From: Actinomadura fibrosa
GTDB lineage: Bacteria; Actinomycetota; Actinomycetes; Streptosporangiales; Streptosporangiaceae
Direction of reading: 5' to 3'
NCBI RefSeq assembly: GCF_900659615.1
Contig: NZ_CAACUY010000088.1
Coordinates: 1-32,862, forward strand
Length of the DNA: 32,862 nucleotides
Positions 1 through 8,364 of the stretch are shown one piece after another; position 1 is the first letter of the stretch; every line of letters begins with the position of its first letter. The notes under the pieces were generated by a model, which saw only the letters and a program-made list of their open reading frames with translations, was not told where the DNA came from and did no database searches. The position numbers were made by a program, and so were the translations under genes.

Positions 1-2963
1 AGCAGCGCCGCGCGCGCCGCGTCGCCCTCGGCGAGGGCGGCACCGGCCAGGCCGACGACCGCGCCGGCCTGGTTCATGAAGATCGGATGGTCGATCGCCA
101 GGCCGAGCGCCTCCTCGAACCGGGCCCGCGCGCCCGCCGCGTCGCCCTCCGCGAGGGCCAGCCAGCCCAGCCCGGTCAGCGCGGACGCGTGGACGGCGGT
201 GCCGATGAACCGCTCGAACGCGTAGCCGGTCGCGGCGGCCTCGTAGCCGCGCCGCGCCCCGGCGAGGTCGCCGCGCAGCCGCGCGACCTGGCCGAGCCCG
301 TTGTGCCCGGCGGCGACCTTGTCGGGGGCGCCCGCGCGGCGCGCCAGCTCCATGCCGCGCGTGTAGTCGGTGTGCGCCGCGTCCAGGTCACCGGCGTGGA
401 CGTGGACGTCGCCGCGCCGGAACAGCAGGTCAGCAGTGTCCTCCAGGGCGCCGAGCTCCCCGGTGAGGCCGAGCGCCTCGTCCAGCAGCGCCAGGGCCCG
501 CTCGCGGTCGCCGCGCCAGTCGGCGAGCTGGGCGAGCGGGTCCAGGCAGTTGGCCCGCCCCCAGCGGTCGCCCGTCGCGCCGAACTCGCGCACGGCCTCG
601 GCGCACGCCTCCTCGGCGGCGTCCGTCTCGCCACGGAACTGGTGCAGGAACACGTCGCTCATCCGCAGCAGCGCCCGCGACCACGGGTCGTCGCCGATCT
701 GCTTCTCCATGACCGGGACGTCCGTGCGCGTCGGACCGGCGGTCAGCGCCCACAGGACGGTCGTCACCGGGTACCTCAGCGTCCGGTCGATGCCGTGCAG
801 CAGTTCCTCGGCCCGGTCGAGCCACGGCGCGGTCCGGGCGCCGGTGCCGCCGCCCGCCACCGCGTTCGCGACGCAGAGGACGTACTCCTCCTCCAGCCCC
901 GGCGGCGGCTCCAGGCCCACCGTGCCGAGCAGGTCGACGGCCAGCGGCGCGCCCTCGATCCGTCCCCGCAGCCACCAGTACCAGGTCAGGGACGCCACGA
1001 GCCGCAGCGCCAGCCCCGGGTCGAGGCGCGTACTGCGGCGCAGCGCGGCGTGCAGGTTGCCGTGGTCGGCGGCGAGCCGCTCCAGCCAGGCGAGCTGCTC
1101 CGCGCCACGCAGGTGCGGGTCGGCGCGCCGCGCCAGCTCCAGGAAGTACTCCGCGTGCGCCCGCCGCAGCCGCTCCTCCTCGCCGGCCTCCGCGAGCCGC
1201 TCCGCGCAGAACGCGCGGACGGTGTCGAGCATCCGGTACCGGACGCCGTCCGTCTGGAGCAGCGACTTGTCGGCCAGCTCGACGAGCAGCTCGTCCGCGC
1301 CGTCCAGCCCGCACACCCGGACCGCGGCGTCCATCGCCAGCCCGCCCGAGAACACCGTCAGCCGCCGCGCGAGGGCCTGCTCCGCCGGGTCCAGCAGGTC
1401 CCAGCTCCACTCGACGACCGCGCGGAGCGTCCGGTGCCGCGGCGCCGCCGTCCGGTTGCCGCGCGACAGCAGCCGGAACCGGTCGTCCAGCCGCGTCGCG
1501 ACCTCCTCGACCGGCAGCGACCGCAGCCGCGCCGCCGCCAGCTCGATCGCGAGCGGCAGCCCGTCCAGCGCCCCGCAGATCCGCAGCACCGCGTCCGCGT
1601 TCCCGGCGTCCACCGCGAAGTCCGGGCGGACGGCCGCCGCCCGGTCGGCGAACAGCCGCACCGCCGGATACGCGGTCAGCTCCGCGACCGGTGCGCCCTC
1701 CGGCGGCAGCGCCAGCGGCGGCAGCGGACGCAGCGCCTCGCCCGTGATCGCCAGCGCCTCCCGGCTCGTCGCCAGCACCCGCAGCCGCGGGCACGCGCTC
1801 AGCAGCCGGTGCGCCAGCCGCGCGACGGGCTCCACCACGTGCTCGCAGTTGTCGAGGACGAGCAGCATCCGCCGCCCCGCCAGCGCCGTGACGAGCCGCT
1901 CCTCCGCCGCCGGCGCCTGCTCGCCCGGCCCGTGCTCGCCCGCCGCGGGCAGCATCGCGCTCTCCCTCAGCCCGAGCGCCCCGAGCAGCGCCTTCGCCAC
2001 CTCGGACCGCTCGACGGGCGCCAGGTCCACGAAGCAGACCTCGCCGTCCTCGCGTCCCGCCGCCTCGATCGCCAGCCGCGTCTTGCCCGCGCCGCCGGGC
2101 CCGAGCAGCGTGACGAGCCGCCCGTCCGCGAGCATCGCCCCGACCCGCCGCACCTCGTCCTCGCGCCCGACGAAGCTCGTCAGCTGCGCGGGCGGCGGCG
2201 TGACCCGCGCGGGCTCCGGCCGGTCCCGCACGTCGAGGTCGCCCCGCAGGATCGCCAGGTGGACGTCCGCGAGCTCCCGCGACGGATCGGCGCCCAGCTC
2301 GTCCGCGAGGATCCGCCGCCCCTCCTCGTAGACGGTCAGCGCCTCCGCCTGCCGCCCGCCCGCGTACAGCGCGCGCATCAGCAGCGCCCGCGCCCGCTCC
2401 CGCAAAGGCTGCTCCTCGACCAGCTCCCGCAGCCGCGCGGCGGCCGGCCCGCTCTCGCCCAGCGCCAGCTCCGCCTCCGCGGCGTCCTCCGCCACCGCGG
2501 CACGCCGCTCCTCCAGCCGCGCCGACTGCGCCTCCGCGAACGGCGCGTCCAGATCCGCGAGCGCCGGCCCCCGCCACAACCCCAGCGCCTCCCGCAGCAG
2601 CTCGACCGCCCGCGCGTGCTCCCCGGCCGCGAGCGCCCGCCGCCCCTCGTCCGCCAGATCACCGAACCGGTGGACGTCCACCCGCTCCCGCGCGACCGCC
2701 AGCCGATAACCCGCCGGATGCCCCTCGACGAGCCCCGCGTCGCCCAGCCCGCGCCGCAGCCGCGACACCTGCGACTGCAGCGCGTTCGCGGCCCCGCTCG
2801 GCGGCTCCTCCCCGTACAGCCCGTCGATCAGCCGCTCCGCCGGGACGACACGCCCGGCGTCCAGCGCCAGCATCGCGAGCAGCGCCCGCACCCGAGGCCC
2901 CCCGACCGCGACGCCCGCATCCCCGCCGCGGACCTCCACCGGCCCCAGCACACCGAACCGCAT
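1..2963 (-). CDS. AfsR/SARP-family transcriptional regulator with NB-ARC and TPR domains (C-terminus beyond window)
   Basis: The minus-strand frame is open from ATG 2963 to the left edge (about 987 codons, no stop reached). It opens with MRFGVLGPVEVRGG, the usual start of SARP regulators, followed by an OmpR-like winged-helix DNA-binding region (residues about 1-90) and a bacterial transcriptional activation domain (about 95-240). A STAND/NB-ARC ATPase follows, with Walker A GPGGAGKT near residue 284 and Walker B LLVLDNCEH near 370, then an alanine-rich helical TPR-like region to the edge. Proteins of this build activate secondary-metabolite or developmental genes in actinomycetes. ATG 2963 fits family alignments but has no close Shine-Dalgarno. 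An in-frame ATG at 2981 sits right behind GGAGGGG. It is divergent from the epoxide hydrolase gene, 58 bases away. No biosynthetic cluster is visible to the right; the target may lie to the left. Confidence 0.9.
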   Translation of the reverse strand, partial: MRFGVLGPVEVRGGDAGVAVGGPRVRALLAMLALDAGRVVPAERLIDGLYGEEPPSGAANALQSQVSRLRRGLGDAGLVEGHPAGYRLAVARERVDVHRFGDLADEGRRALAAGEHARAVELLREALGLWRGPALADLDAPFAEAQSARLEERRAAVAEDAAEAELALGESGPAAARLRELVEEQPLRERARALLMRALYAGGRQAEALTVYEEGRRILADELGADPSRELADVHLAILRGDLDVRDRPEPARVTPPPAQLTSFVGREDEVRRVGAMLADGRLVTLLGPGGAGKTRLAIEAAGREDGEVCFVDLAPVERSEVAKALLGALGLRESAMLPAAGEHGPGEQAPAAEERLVTALAGRRMLLVLDNCEHVVEPVARLAHRLLSACPRLRVLATSREALAITGEALRPLPPLALPPEGAPVAELTAYPAVRLFADRAAAVRPDFAVDAGNADAVLRICGALDGLPLAIELAAARLRSLPVEEVATRLDDRFRLLSRGNRTAAPRHRTLRAVVEWSWDLLDPAEQALARRLTVFSGGLAMDAAVRVCGLDGADELLVELADKSLLQTDGVRYRMLDTVRAFCAERLAEAGEEERLRRAHAEYFLELARRADPHLRGAEQLAWLERLAADHGNLHAALRRSTRLDPGLALRLVASLTWYWWLRGRIEGAPLAVDLLGTVGLEPPPGLEEEYVLCVANAVAGGGTGARTAPWLDRAEELLHGIDRTLRYPVTTVLWALTAGPTRTDVPVMEKQIGDDPWSRALLRMSDVFLHQFRGETDAAEEACAEAVREFGATGDRWGRANCLDPLAQLADWRGDRERALALLDEALGLTGELGALEDTADLLFRRGDVHVHAGDLDAAHTDYTRGMELARRAGAPDKVAAGHNGLGQVARLRGDLAGARRGYEAAATGYAFERFIGTAVHASALTGLGWLALAEGDAAGARARFEEALGLAIDHPIFMNQAGAVVGLAGAALAEGDAARAAL

Positions 2964-3021
2964 GGCCTGATTCTGGCGCATCCCCTCCACTACCGTGGTG
3001 GCCCCGACCCGAAGGAGCGCC

Positions 3022-3447
3022 ATGACCGGGATCCAGGTCGTCACCGACTTCCTCTCCGCCCTCGAAGACCTCGACATCGACCGCGCCCTCACCCACGCCG
3101 CGCCGGACATCGTCTACCAGAACGTCCCGCTCCCGCCCGCCCGCGGCCTCCCCGCCGTGGAGCGGACCCTCCGCGCCATGACCCGCTACGGGACCGGCTT
3201 CGAGGCCCGTATCCACAACATCGCCGAGAACGGCCCGACCGTCCTCACCGAACGCACCGACGTCCTCGAAGCGGGCCCCTGGCGCGCCGAGTTCTGGGTC
3301 TGCGGCACGTTCGAGGTCCACGACGGCCGCATCACCCTCTGGCGCGACTACTTCGACTGGACGACCTTCCTCGCCGCGAGCGCGAAGGGCCTCGTCGGAG
3401 CCGCCTTCGCCGCCCTCTCGCCCCGCCCGAAGACCACGACGCACTGA
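3022..3447 (+). CDS. limonene-1,2-epoxide hydrolase-like protein (SnoaL/NTF2 fold)
   Basis: A 141-residue protein of the small NTF2-like fold. The set of residues used by Rhodococcus limonene-1,2-epoxide hydrolase appears to be present: Tyr32 and Asn34 (YQN), Arg78 and Asp80 (ERTD), and an Asp in WRDYFD (109 or 112). This supports a hydrolase that opens an epoxide directly with water, rather than a non-catalytic SnoaL-like protein. The substrate cannot be read from sequence; actinobacterial relatives act on varied small epoxides. Start ATG 3022 is preceded by GAAGGAG (3011-3017) four bases upstream; an in-frame upstream start at 2995 would lie in the divergent promoter and lacks such a site. 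It is cytoplasmic, with no signal peptide. It shares a 58-base divergent promoter region with the SARP regulator, a possible regulatory link. Confidence 0.8.
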   Translation: MTGIQVVTDFLSALEDLDIDRALTHAAPDIVYQNVPLPPARGLPAVERTLRAMTRYGTGFEARIHNIAENGPTVLTERTDVLEAGPWRAEFWVCGTFEVHDGRITLWRDYFDWTTFLAASAKGLVGAAFAALSPRPKTTTH

Positions 3448-3621
3448 CCCGACGTCGCGATTGGGTGAATTCCGTCCCGCCCCCGTCCGCGAATGGGTTG
3501 GATTCGGAGGGTGCGCGGCGGCCCGCTGGCCGGACGCGGACACGGGCGGGGTACCGGGATCGCCGCCGGGCAGGTCATGGGGACCGGCCGGCGACCCGGC
3601 GGACGGGGACGGTGAACGGGC

Positions 3622-5250
3622 ATGACGGAGCCGCTGCGACCCGGTGATCCGGAGACGATCGGCCGCTACCGGCTGGCCGGACGGCTCGGCGCCGGCGGCA
3701 TGGGCGAGGTGTTCTTCGGCTACTCGCCCGGCGGCCGCGCCGTCGCGGTCAAGGTCGTCCGCGCCGAGCTCGGCTCCGACGAGCAGTTCCGCCGCCGCTT
3801 CGCCCGCGAGGCCGAGGCCGCCCGCAGGGTCGGCGGCTTCCACACCGCCCAGGTCGTCGACCTCGACCTCACCGCCGACCCGCCCTGGCTCGTCACCGCC
3901 TACGTCCCCGGCCCGTCCCTCGCGACCGTCGTCGCCGAGCACGGCGCCCTGCCCGAACGGTCCCTCCGCGTCCTCGGCGCCGGCCTCGCCGAGGCCCTCG
4001 AAGCCATCCACGCCGCCGGCCTGGTGCACCGCGACCTGAAACCGTCCAACATCATCCTCGCCGCCGACGGACCCCGCGTCATCGACTTCGGCATCGCCCA
4101 GGCGCTGGAGGGCACCGCCCTCACCATCCCCGGCGGCTCCATCGGAACGCCCGGCTTCATGGCCCCCGAGCACGTCCGCGGCACCGGCGCCACACCCGCG
4201 TCCGACGTGTTCGCCCTGGGCGCCGTCCTCTGCCACGCCGCGGGTGTCCAGCCGTTCGGCGAGGGCCCGCCCCACACCCTGATGTACCGGATCGTCCACG
4301 ACGAGCCGGACCTCCGCGGCGTCCCCGCCGGCATCCGCGACCTCGCCGCCGCCTGCCTCGCCAAGGACCCCGCCGCACGCCCCACGCCCACCGCCATCGT
4401 CAATCTGCTCGGCGCCGCCCAGGGCCCGATCGACGAATGGCTGCCCGCCCCGGTCACCCGGATGGTAGACCGCCACAAAGGCGCCACCCCGCCCTCCGCC
4501 ACCCCGCCCTCCCGACCGCCGGCCGCGCCCTCGTCGCCGTCCTCGGTGCCGCCCTCGGTGCCGTCGCCTCCGGCGCCGTCCTCGCCTCCGGCGCCGTGGA
4601 CCCCATCACCTTCGGACGCCTCGGCCTCATGGACGTCGTCGCCTCCGGCCCCACCGTCCTCGGCCTTGCCGCCCCCGGACCCGGCGCACTGGAGCGCGGC
4701 ACACCCGGGCGCTCTCCCTCCGGCTCCGATCTCGACCCCGATGCCCGTCTCGCCCACGGACGGCATGGCACCACGCAACCCGCGCCGCAGGACATGGCCG
4801 CTCCTAGCCGGCTTGGGCGCGGTCGCCCTCGCAGCGACGATCACCGTCGGCGTCCTCATCGCCCGAGGCAAGTCCTCGCCCGAACCGCCCGCACCTTCTC
4901 CGAGCACGTCCACCGCCGCGGACGTGGCGCACTGCGACCGCGAAGGCAAGCAGGTCACCGACCCGCAGGGCCGCAGCTTCGACACCTGGACCTGCGCCAC
5001 CGAGCGCAAAGGCCCCCTCTACGCCCAGCGGACGCCCGGCCCGGAGACCGGCTACATCAGGTCGGACTCCAACTGGTTCGTCTGCCAGCAGCAGGGCGCC
5101 CCCAACCCCGGCGGCCAGGGCACGACCTGGCTCTACACCCAGGGCGACGACCGCTACACCAACGACGGCTGGGGCTGGTACCCGGCCACCTACGTCTCCC
5201 CGACCTGGACCAAGTCCCCCATCCCAGACATCCCCACCTGCCCCTTCTAA
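3622..5250 (+). CDS. transmembrane serine/threonine protein kinase
   Basis: A 542-residue PknB-type (Hanks) kinase. The kinase domain covers residues about 15-270: glycine loop GAGGMG (23-28), VAVK lysine 44, HRDLKPSN with catalytic Asp138, DFG (155-157) and APE (181-183). All catalytic residues are present, so it should be active. A long Pro/Ser/Ala linker (about 285-390) leads to a basic stop-transfer stretch and one membrane helix (about 391-415). The outer domain of about 125 residues has four cysteines and many Trp/Tyr/Gly (for example NDGWGWYPATY). It has no PASTA repeats; I do not recognise it and suppose it is a disulfide-bonded sensor. The start ATG 3622 has only a weak GGGGAC-like binding site. 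It stands alone and ends before a shared bidirectional hairpin. Confidence 0.92.
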   Translation: MTEPLRPGDPETIGRYRLAGRLGAGGMGEVFFGYSPGGRAVAVKVVRAELGSDEQFRRRFAREAEAARRVGGFHTAQVVDLDLTADPPWLVTAYVPGPSLATVVAEHGALPERSLRVLGAGLAEALEAIHAAGLVHRDLKPSNIILAADGPRVIDFGIAQALEGTALTIPGGSIGTPGFMAPEHVRGTGATPASDVFALGAVLCHAAGVQPFGEGPPHTLMYRIVHDEPDLRGVPAGIRDLAAACLAKDPAARPTPTAIVNLLGAAQGPIDEWLPAPVTRMVDRHKGATPPSATPPSRPPAAPSSPSSVPPSVPSPPAPSSPPAPWTPSPSDASASWTSSPPAPPSSALPPPDPAHWSAAHPGALPPAPISTPMPVSPTDGMAPRNPRRRTWPLLAGLGAVALAATITVGVLIARGKSSPEPPAPSPSTSTAADVAHCDREGKQVTDPQGRSFDTWTCATERKGPLYAQRTPGPETGYIRSDSNWFVCQQQGAPNPGGQGTTWLYTQGDDRYTNDGWGWYPATYVSPTWTKSPIPDIPTCPF

Positions 5251-5385
5251 CGCACTCCTCGTCGACTCCGATCGCCTCCGGGGAAGCGGCCCTCCCTCTT
5301 GCCGCCTTGGGACGTCTGAGCAGGACGGCATCGGCGTCGCCGCTCGTCTACCCGCGACAGCTTCGGATTCGTCCTGGAATATCGG

Positions 5386-5419
5386 AATGCGGGGGCCGTT
5401 CGGCGACGGCCCCCGCATT
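5386..5419. terminator. bidirectional hairpin terminator
   Basis: A perfect 14-bp inverted repeat (AATGCGGGGGCCGT at 5386-5399, complement at 5406-5419) encloses a 6-base loop, TCGGCG. It lies between the 3' ends of the convergent kinase and cysteine-peptidase-like genes, so it probably ends transcripts from both sides. The T-run is short, as is usual in high-GC actinobacteria. Apart from this hairpin, I see nothing in 5251-5439. Confidence 0.8.
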
Positions 5420-5439
5420 TCGACATCCCACCTGCGGCT

Positions 5440-6198
5440 CTACCGGAGCTTGGCCAGCTCCTCGGCGGTGAAGGACGGGCCGGGCGCGATCTTTCCGTCG
5501 GTGATGAAGGCGATGAAGTCCTCGTCGTAGAAGTCGCTGCCCTTCACGATGTCCTTGACGGCGTACTTCCCGGGCGCGGTCACGCGCTGGCGGGCGTACC
5601 ACTGGTCGACGATGAAGGCGTCGGCCCCCCAGGTCGAGATCGTGCCCGGAGTGCTGCCGGAGGCGCGGCCGATGACCACGAACGCGTGGCCCTCGCCGCC
5701 AGGTGCGAGGTTGAACTGTTCGACCCGCGCGCCCTCCGGCACGAGCCTGGTGTTCTCGGCCAGCCACCCCACGGTCACGCCCGCGATGTAGGTGCAGTTG
5801 CCCGCCGTGAAGCCGCTGTAGTTGGTCCGGCCCCACTCAAGGTAGCCCTTCTTCAGCAGAAGGCGGACCTCGTCGAAGTTGTCGGCGGTCACGTCGACCA
5901 GCTTGTCGTCTTCCTTGATGCCCTTCAGCTCGTTGAACCGCGCCTTGTACTTCCGGAGATCGAGCGCAGCCTTCTCCTTGATCCCCGCGTAAGTCGCCGT
6001 TTCGGGAATGGTCAACGGTGCCGCGGTCAGCCCTGGAGTGGCCTTGATCTTTGAGACCTCAAGACCCTTCTCGTAGACCTTCTCCCAGGGATTCCACAGC
6101 TTGCAGCCGGCGAGCCTGCTGCCGTCGATCGCGTCCTGGATCGCCTTCATCGCCTTCGCCTTGGCCGAAGCCGCGTCGGTTTTCTGTGGACCGCTCAT
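5440..6198 (-). CDS. putative papain-like/transglutaminase-fold cysteine peptidase, possible effector
   Basis: A 252-residue protein without signal peptide or membrane segment. The N-terminal half (residues 1-120) is rich in Lys, Glu and Ala and probably helical. The C-terminal part has a Cys-His-Asp arrangement: Cys135 in AGNCTYIAG, His171 in GHAFVVIGR, Asp198 in AFIVDQWYA. The spacing and the phrase HAFVVIGR...STWG.DAF.VDQW resemble uncharacterised bacterial proteins and effectors with papain-like or transglutaminase-like folds, which act as proteases or deamidases. Activity and substrate are unknown. ATG 6198 is chosen because GGAGGG lies seven bases upstream; an in-frame ATG at 6291 would add 31 low-quality residues. 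Its Lys-rich composition is unlike its neighbours. It is a single gene sharing a terminator with the kinase, and no secretion or immunity gene is adjacent. Confidence 0.75.
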   Translation of the reverse strand: MSGPQKTDAASAKAKAMKAIQDAIDGSRLAGCKLWNPWEKVYEKGLEVSKIKATPGLTAAPLTIPETATYAGIKEKAALDLRKYKARFNELKGIKEDDKLVDVTADNFDEVRLLLKKGYLEWGRTNYSGFTAGNCTYIAGVTVGWLAENTRLVPEGARVEQFNLAPGGEGHAFVVIGRASGSTPGTISTWGADAFIVDQWYARQRVTAPGKYAVKDIVKGSDFYDEDFIAFITDGKIAPGPSFTAEELAKLR

Positions 6199-6440
6199 GA
6201 GATCGCCCTCCCCGTCCCCGTGAACCCGAACACCGTCATGCTGACACCGCCACCGGTAAGGCGATAGCCCGCCCGTATAGATCGTTTTCATCTGGCCGAA
6301 GTCGGCCCACCATATTGCTGGCGGCCATCAAAGCGTCTAGGGATTGCCGGAATCCTATGATCTCCACAATGCTGACCGCACAGTCTCGCCGACGGTTTGC
6401 CTGTCCGAAGACCAAGACCGATTCTCGCCCGGCCGGTTCC

Positions 6441-6720
6441 TCAGCCACTGCGGGCGACACTGCCGAGCAGGTGCAAGCCGGAGGGCGCCGCCTTCTCGTC
6501 CGCACGCCACTGGGGTGACGTCCACCAGCCCGGGGGCGACGAGCTCACGGCCCCGAACAGCACTTCGATCTCCTCCGGTGCGCGTAGACGCAGCGGCACC
6601 GGCGCATCCCTGTACTGCTCGTCGATCGCACGGAGCACTTCCGTGGAGGCCCCCGCGCTCGTCATATGCGAGATCGCAAGGAAGCTACCGGACGGCGCGA
6701 TCGCGGTGACTTCGGGTGAC
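6441..6720 (-). pseudogene. C-terminal remnant of a DUF574-type SAM-dependent methyltransferase
   Basis: Minus-strand translation gives APSGSFLAISHMTSAG, then PVPLRLRAPEEIEVLFGAV, and ends QWRADEK...LHLLGSVARSG before the TGA at 6441-6443. This is the C-terminal third of the large actinomycete DUF574 (Methyltransf_19) family. Between the second and third blocks the family-like phrase ELVAPGLVDVT is encoded in another frame (6514-6546), so at least two compensating indels are implied. The N-terminal SAM-binding part is missing: upstream, the sequence runs into the pRiA4b ORF-3-like gene on the opposite strand. It is therefore a truncated, frameshifted relic. Family assignment is by recognised motifs only. 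The stretch 6199-6440 holds no gene I can support; a TATACG -10-like element at 6274-6279 (minus) could serve the gene ending at 5440. Confidence 0.6.
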
Positions 6721-6759
6721 TTGCCGTCTCGCGGCTCCGTTGTGCGGGACGATCGGCGG

Positions 6760-7317
6760 GTGCGCATCTTCCGACTTGAGATCACGCTGCTGGACATGGA
6801 GAAGCCGGTTCGGAGGACCGTCGAGGTTCCCGCCGACACGACCCTTTCCGACCTTTACTACGTGATCCAGGCGGCGATGGGCTGGGACTTCCACAGCCAC
6901 ATGCACGTCTTCGAGACTCACCTTGGCCGGTTCGGCGTCGCCGACGGCGAATTGGGCATCGAGGATGCGGCGCACGTCACGCTCGAGGCCGTCGCTCCGC
7001 GCTTCGGCTACGTCCACGACTTCGGGGACGACTGGCAGCATGATGTGCGCGTCACCGGCGACTTCTCCGCCGAACCGGGCGTGGACTACCCGCGCGTCGT
7101 GGACGGCACTGGTGCGTGCCCACCCGAGGACAGCGGCGGCCCGCCCGGCTTCGCCGCCATGCTGGACGCCCTGGCCGACCCGAGCCACGACGACCACGAG
7201 ATGTACATGGAGTGGACGGACGGCGGTTTCGACCCGGACGCTTTTGACCTCGACAGGGCCAACCGCCGCCTCCGCGCAGGAACTGCCGACCTAGGGACAT
7301 TGGCAGATATGGATTAA
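6760..7317 (+). CDS. plasmid pRiA4b ORF-3 family protein
   Basis: A 185-residue protein starting VRIFRLEITLLDMEKPVRR, with the hallmark segments VIQAAMGWDFHSHMHVF, YVHDFGDDWQHDV and a C-terminal FDPDAFDLDRANRRL. These define the pRiA4b ORF-3-like family, seen on plasmids, beside IS elements and in accessory regions, with no established biochemical role. The GTG at 6760 matches the family start; a GTG at 6742 is an alternative, and neither has a good Shine-Dalgarno. The same frame stays open to 6397, but that extension overlaps the antisense methyltransferase relic and is not family-like. The gene looks intact, while the sequence on both sides is decayed. Confidence 0.8.
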   Translation: MRIFRLEITLLDMEKPVRRTVEVPADTTLSDLYYVIQAAMGWDFHSHMHVFETHLGRFGVADGELGIEDAAHVTLEAVAPRFGYVHDFGDDWQHDVRVTGDFSAEPGVDYPRVVDGTGACPPEDSGGPPGFAAMLDALADPSHDDHEMYMEWTDGGFDPDAFDLDRANRRLRAGTADLGTLADMD

Positions 7318-7320
7318 TGG

Positions 7321-7522
7321 TTCGCGGAGGCGCGCGTGCCGGATGTCATGCGCGCCAAAACCGAAGGCATCGTCCACGCCGTGGGCCGCGTCGGTCGCAC
7401 CCCCGTCACATGTCTGCGCAGCAGATGGCCGAGCTGTTCGGCGTAAAGCAGACCACGATGTAGAACAAGTCAAGCCGCGTACTGGACGAGCTCGGCACCG
7501 GGACACTCGACGACGAGTCCGT
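7321..7522 (+). pseudogene. decayed DUF6398-like gene
   Basis: In one frame, VMRAKTEGIVHAVGRVG looks like two separate parts of a DUF6398 domain joined by an internal deletion. In the next frame HMSAQQMAELFGVKQTTM (from 7407) resembles its helix-turn-helix-like C-terminal block, but runs into a TAG at 7461-7463 before continuing NKSSRVLDEL. The order of blocks fits DUF6398 proteins, which are often found next to pRiA4b ORF-3 genes. The combination of deletion, frameshift and nonsense codon makes this a dead gene. The exact ends are uncertain. Confidence 0.5.
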
Positions 7523-7609
7523 CCACCCGGACTTCGACGACCATCCCGCCAACAAGGTCGGCGAGCTGCTCGGCCTGTTTCCCGAAAGCGTCCCCGTCCT
7601 CGCCGGTGA

Positions 7610-8309
7610 GGGCCGGAGCCGCCACCGCTGCCCGTCCTGCTGGACTCGATGATTGAAGGCGTGCCCGAGGAACTCCTGAATCATTCCGACCCATTGCAGG
7701 CCGAGGCGCACTTCTCGGAGATCGTCGGTTCCTGGTGGGGCCAGGAGCTCGTCGAAGGCGACATCGACGAGGTCTTCTACGGCGGGCTCATCGACCGCGC
7801 CGCCGACCTGGGCACCCGCAAGGCGCTCGCGCTCCTCCGCGCCTTCGCCGCCCTCGCCCCCGCCACGTACCGACGTCGTGCACTAACAGCACTCTTGATC
7901 ATCCGGTGACGGAGAGCTTCGTCGAAGACCGCGCCGTCATCCTGAGCAGGATCCGAGCTCTCTCGAAGGCGGTGTCCTCGATCCGCTCTCGACTTACGAC
8001 GACAAGGCCCGCCAAGCCATCGTCGACGAGTCTCCGGAATCGCACCCCCGCCTGCCGTCGAAGAGCGCCGTGGCCGTCCGCGCCATCGTCGACTACGGCT
8101 GCGATTACGACGTCGGCAGACCCCTCCGAATCAGCCCCGCGAAACTCGACGCTCCGGTCGAGGAAGTGATCGGCACTCCGGCCGAGCTGCGCGCCCTGGC
8201 CAAGGTCCTTCCATCCTGGACGCGTTGAACCGCCGCCCGCCAAGACCTCCCAACTTCCATGCTGGAGGCCGTGGTAGAGGCAGCCGAAGAGAACGCGTCC
8301 CGCCTCTGA
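7610..8309 (+). pseudogene. broken gene of an unrecognised actinobacterial protein family
   Basis: The first part (7610-7909) reads PPPLPVLLDSMIEGVPEEL, then FSEIVGSWWGQELVEGDIDEV and RKALALLRAFAALAPATYRR, well-formed protein that ends abruptly. A second part, in another frame (about 7956-8228), contains VRAIVDYGCDYDVGRPLRI and LRALAKVLPSWTR, then a TGA at 8226-8228. The same frame goes on AARQDLPTSMLEAVVEAAEE to a second TGA at 8307-8309. TGA probably replaced a TGG codon, since Trp-Ala-Ala would be natural there. The middle of the protein is lost. I do not recognise the function. Together with the preceding relic it shows decay after an accessory pRiA4b-type cluster settled here. Confidence 0.6.
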
Positions 8310-8364
8310 CCACACCGTGTGGCCGAGACGCGGAGGACCTCCTGGTCACGCGGTGGCTTACGAG

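Noticed and set aside
87..3647. A 1186-codon plus-strand open frame
   Set aside because: It is antisense to the SARP regulator and runs across the epoxide hydrolase in the wrong frame. Its Arg/Pro-rich translation has no domain, and it exists only because of the high GC content.
4485..4690. Hydrophobic protein-like reading with perfect G/C third positions in the shifted frame of the kinase linker
   Set aside because: The kinase frame here is Pro/Ser/Ala/Thr, whose codons all have C in second position. In the shifted frame that C becomes the third base, which fakes the codon bias. The kinase frame continues to a proper membrane helix and outer domain, so no frameshift is needed.
6236..6518. 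Short frames on both strands left of the DUF574 relic
   Set aside because: No family resemblance, no ribosome binding site, and partial overlap with the relic.
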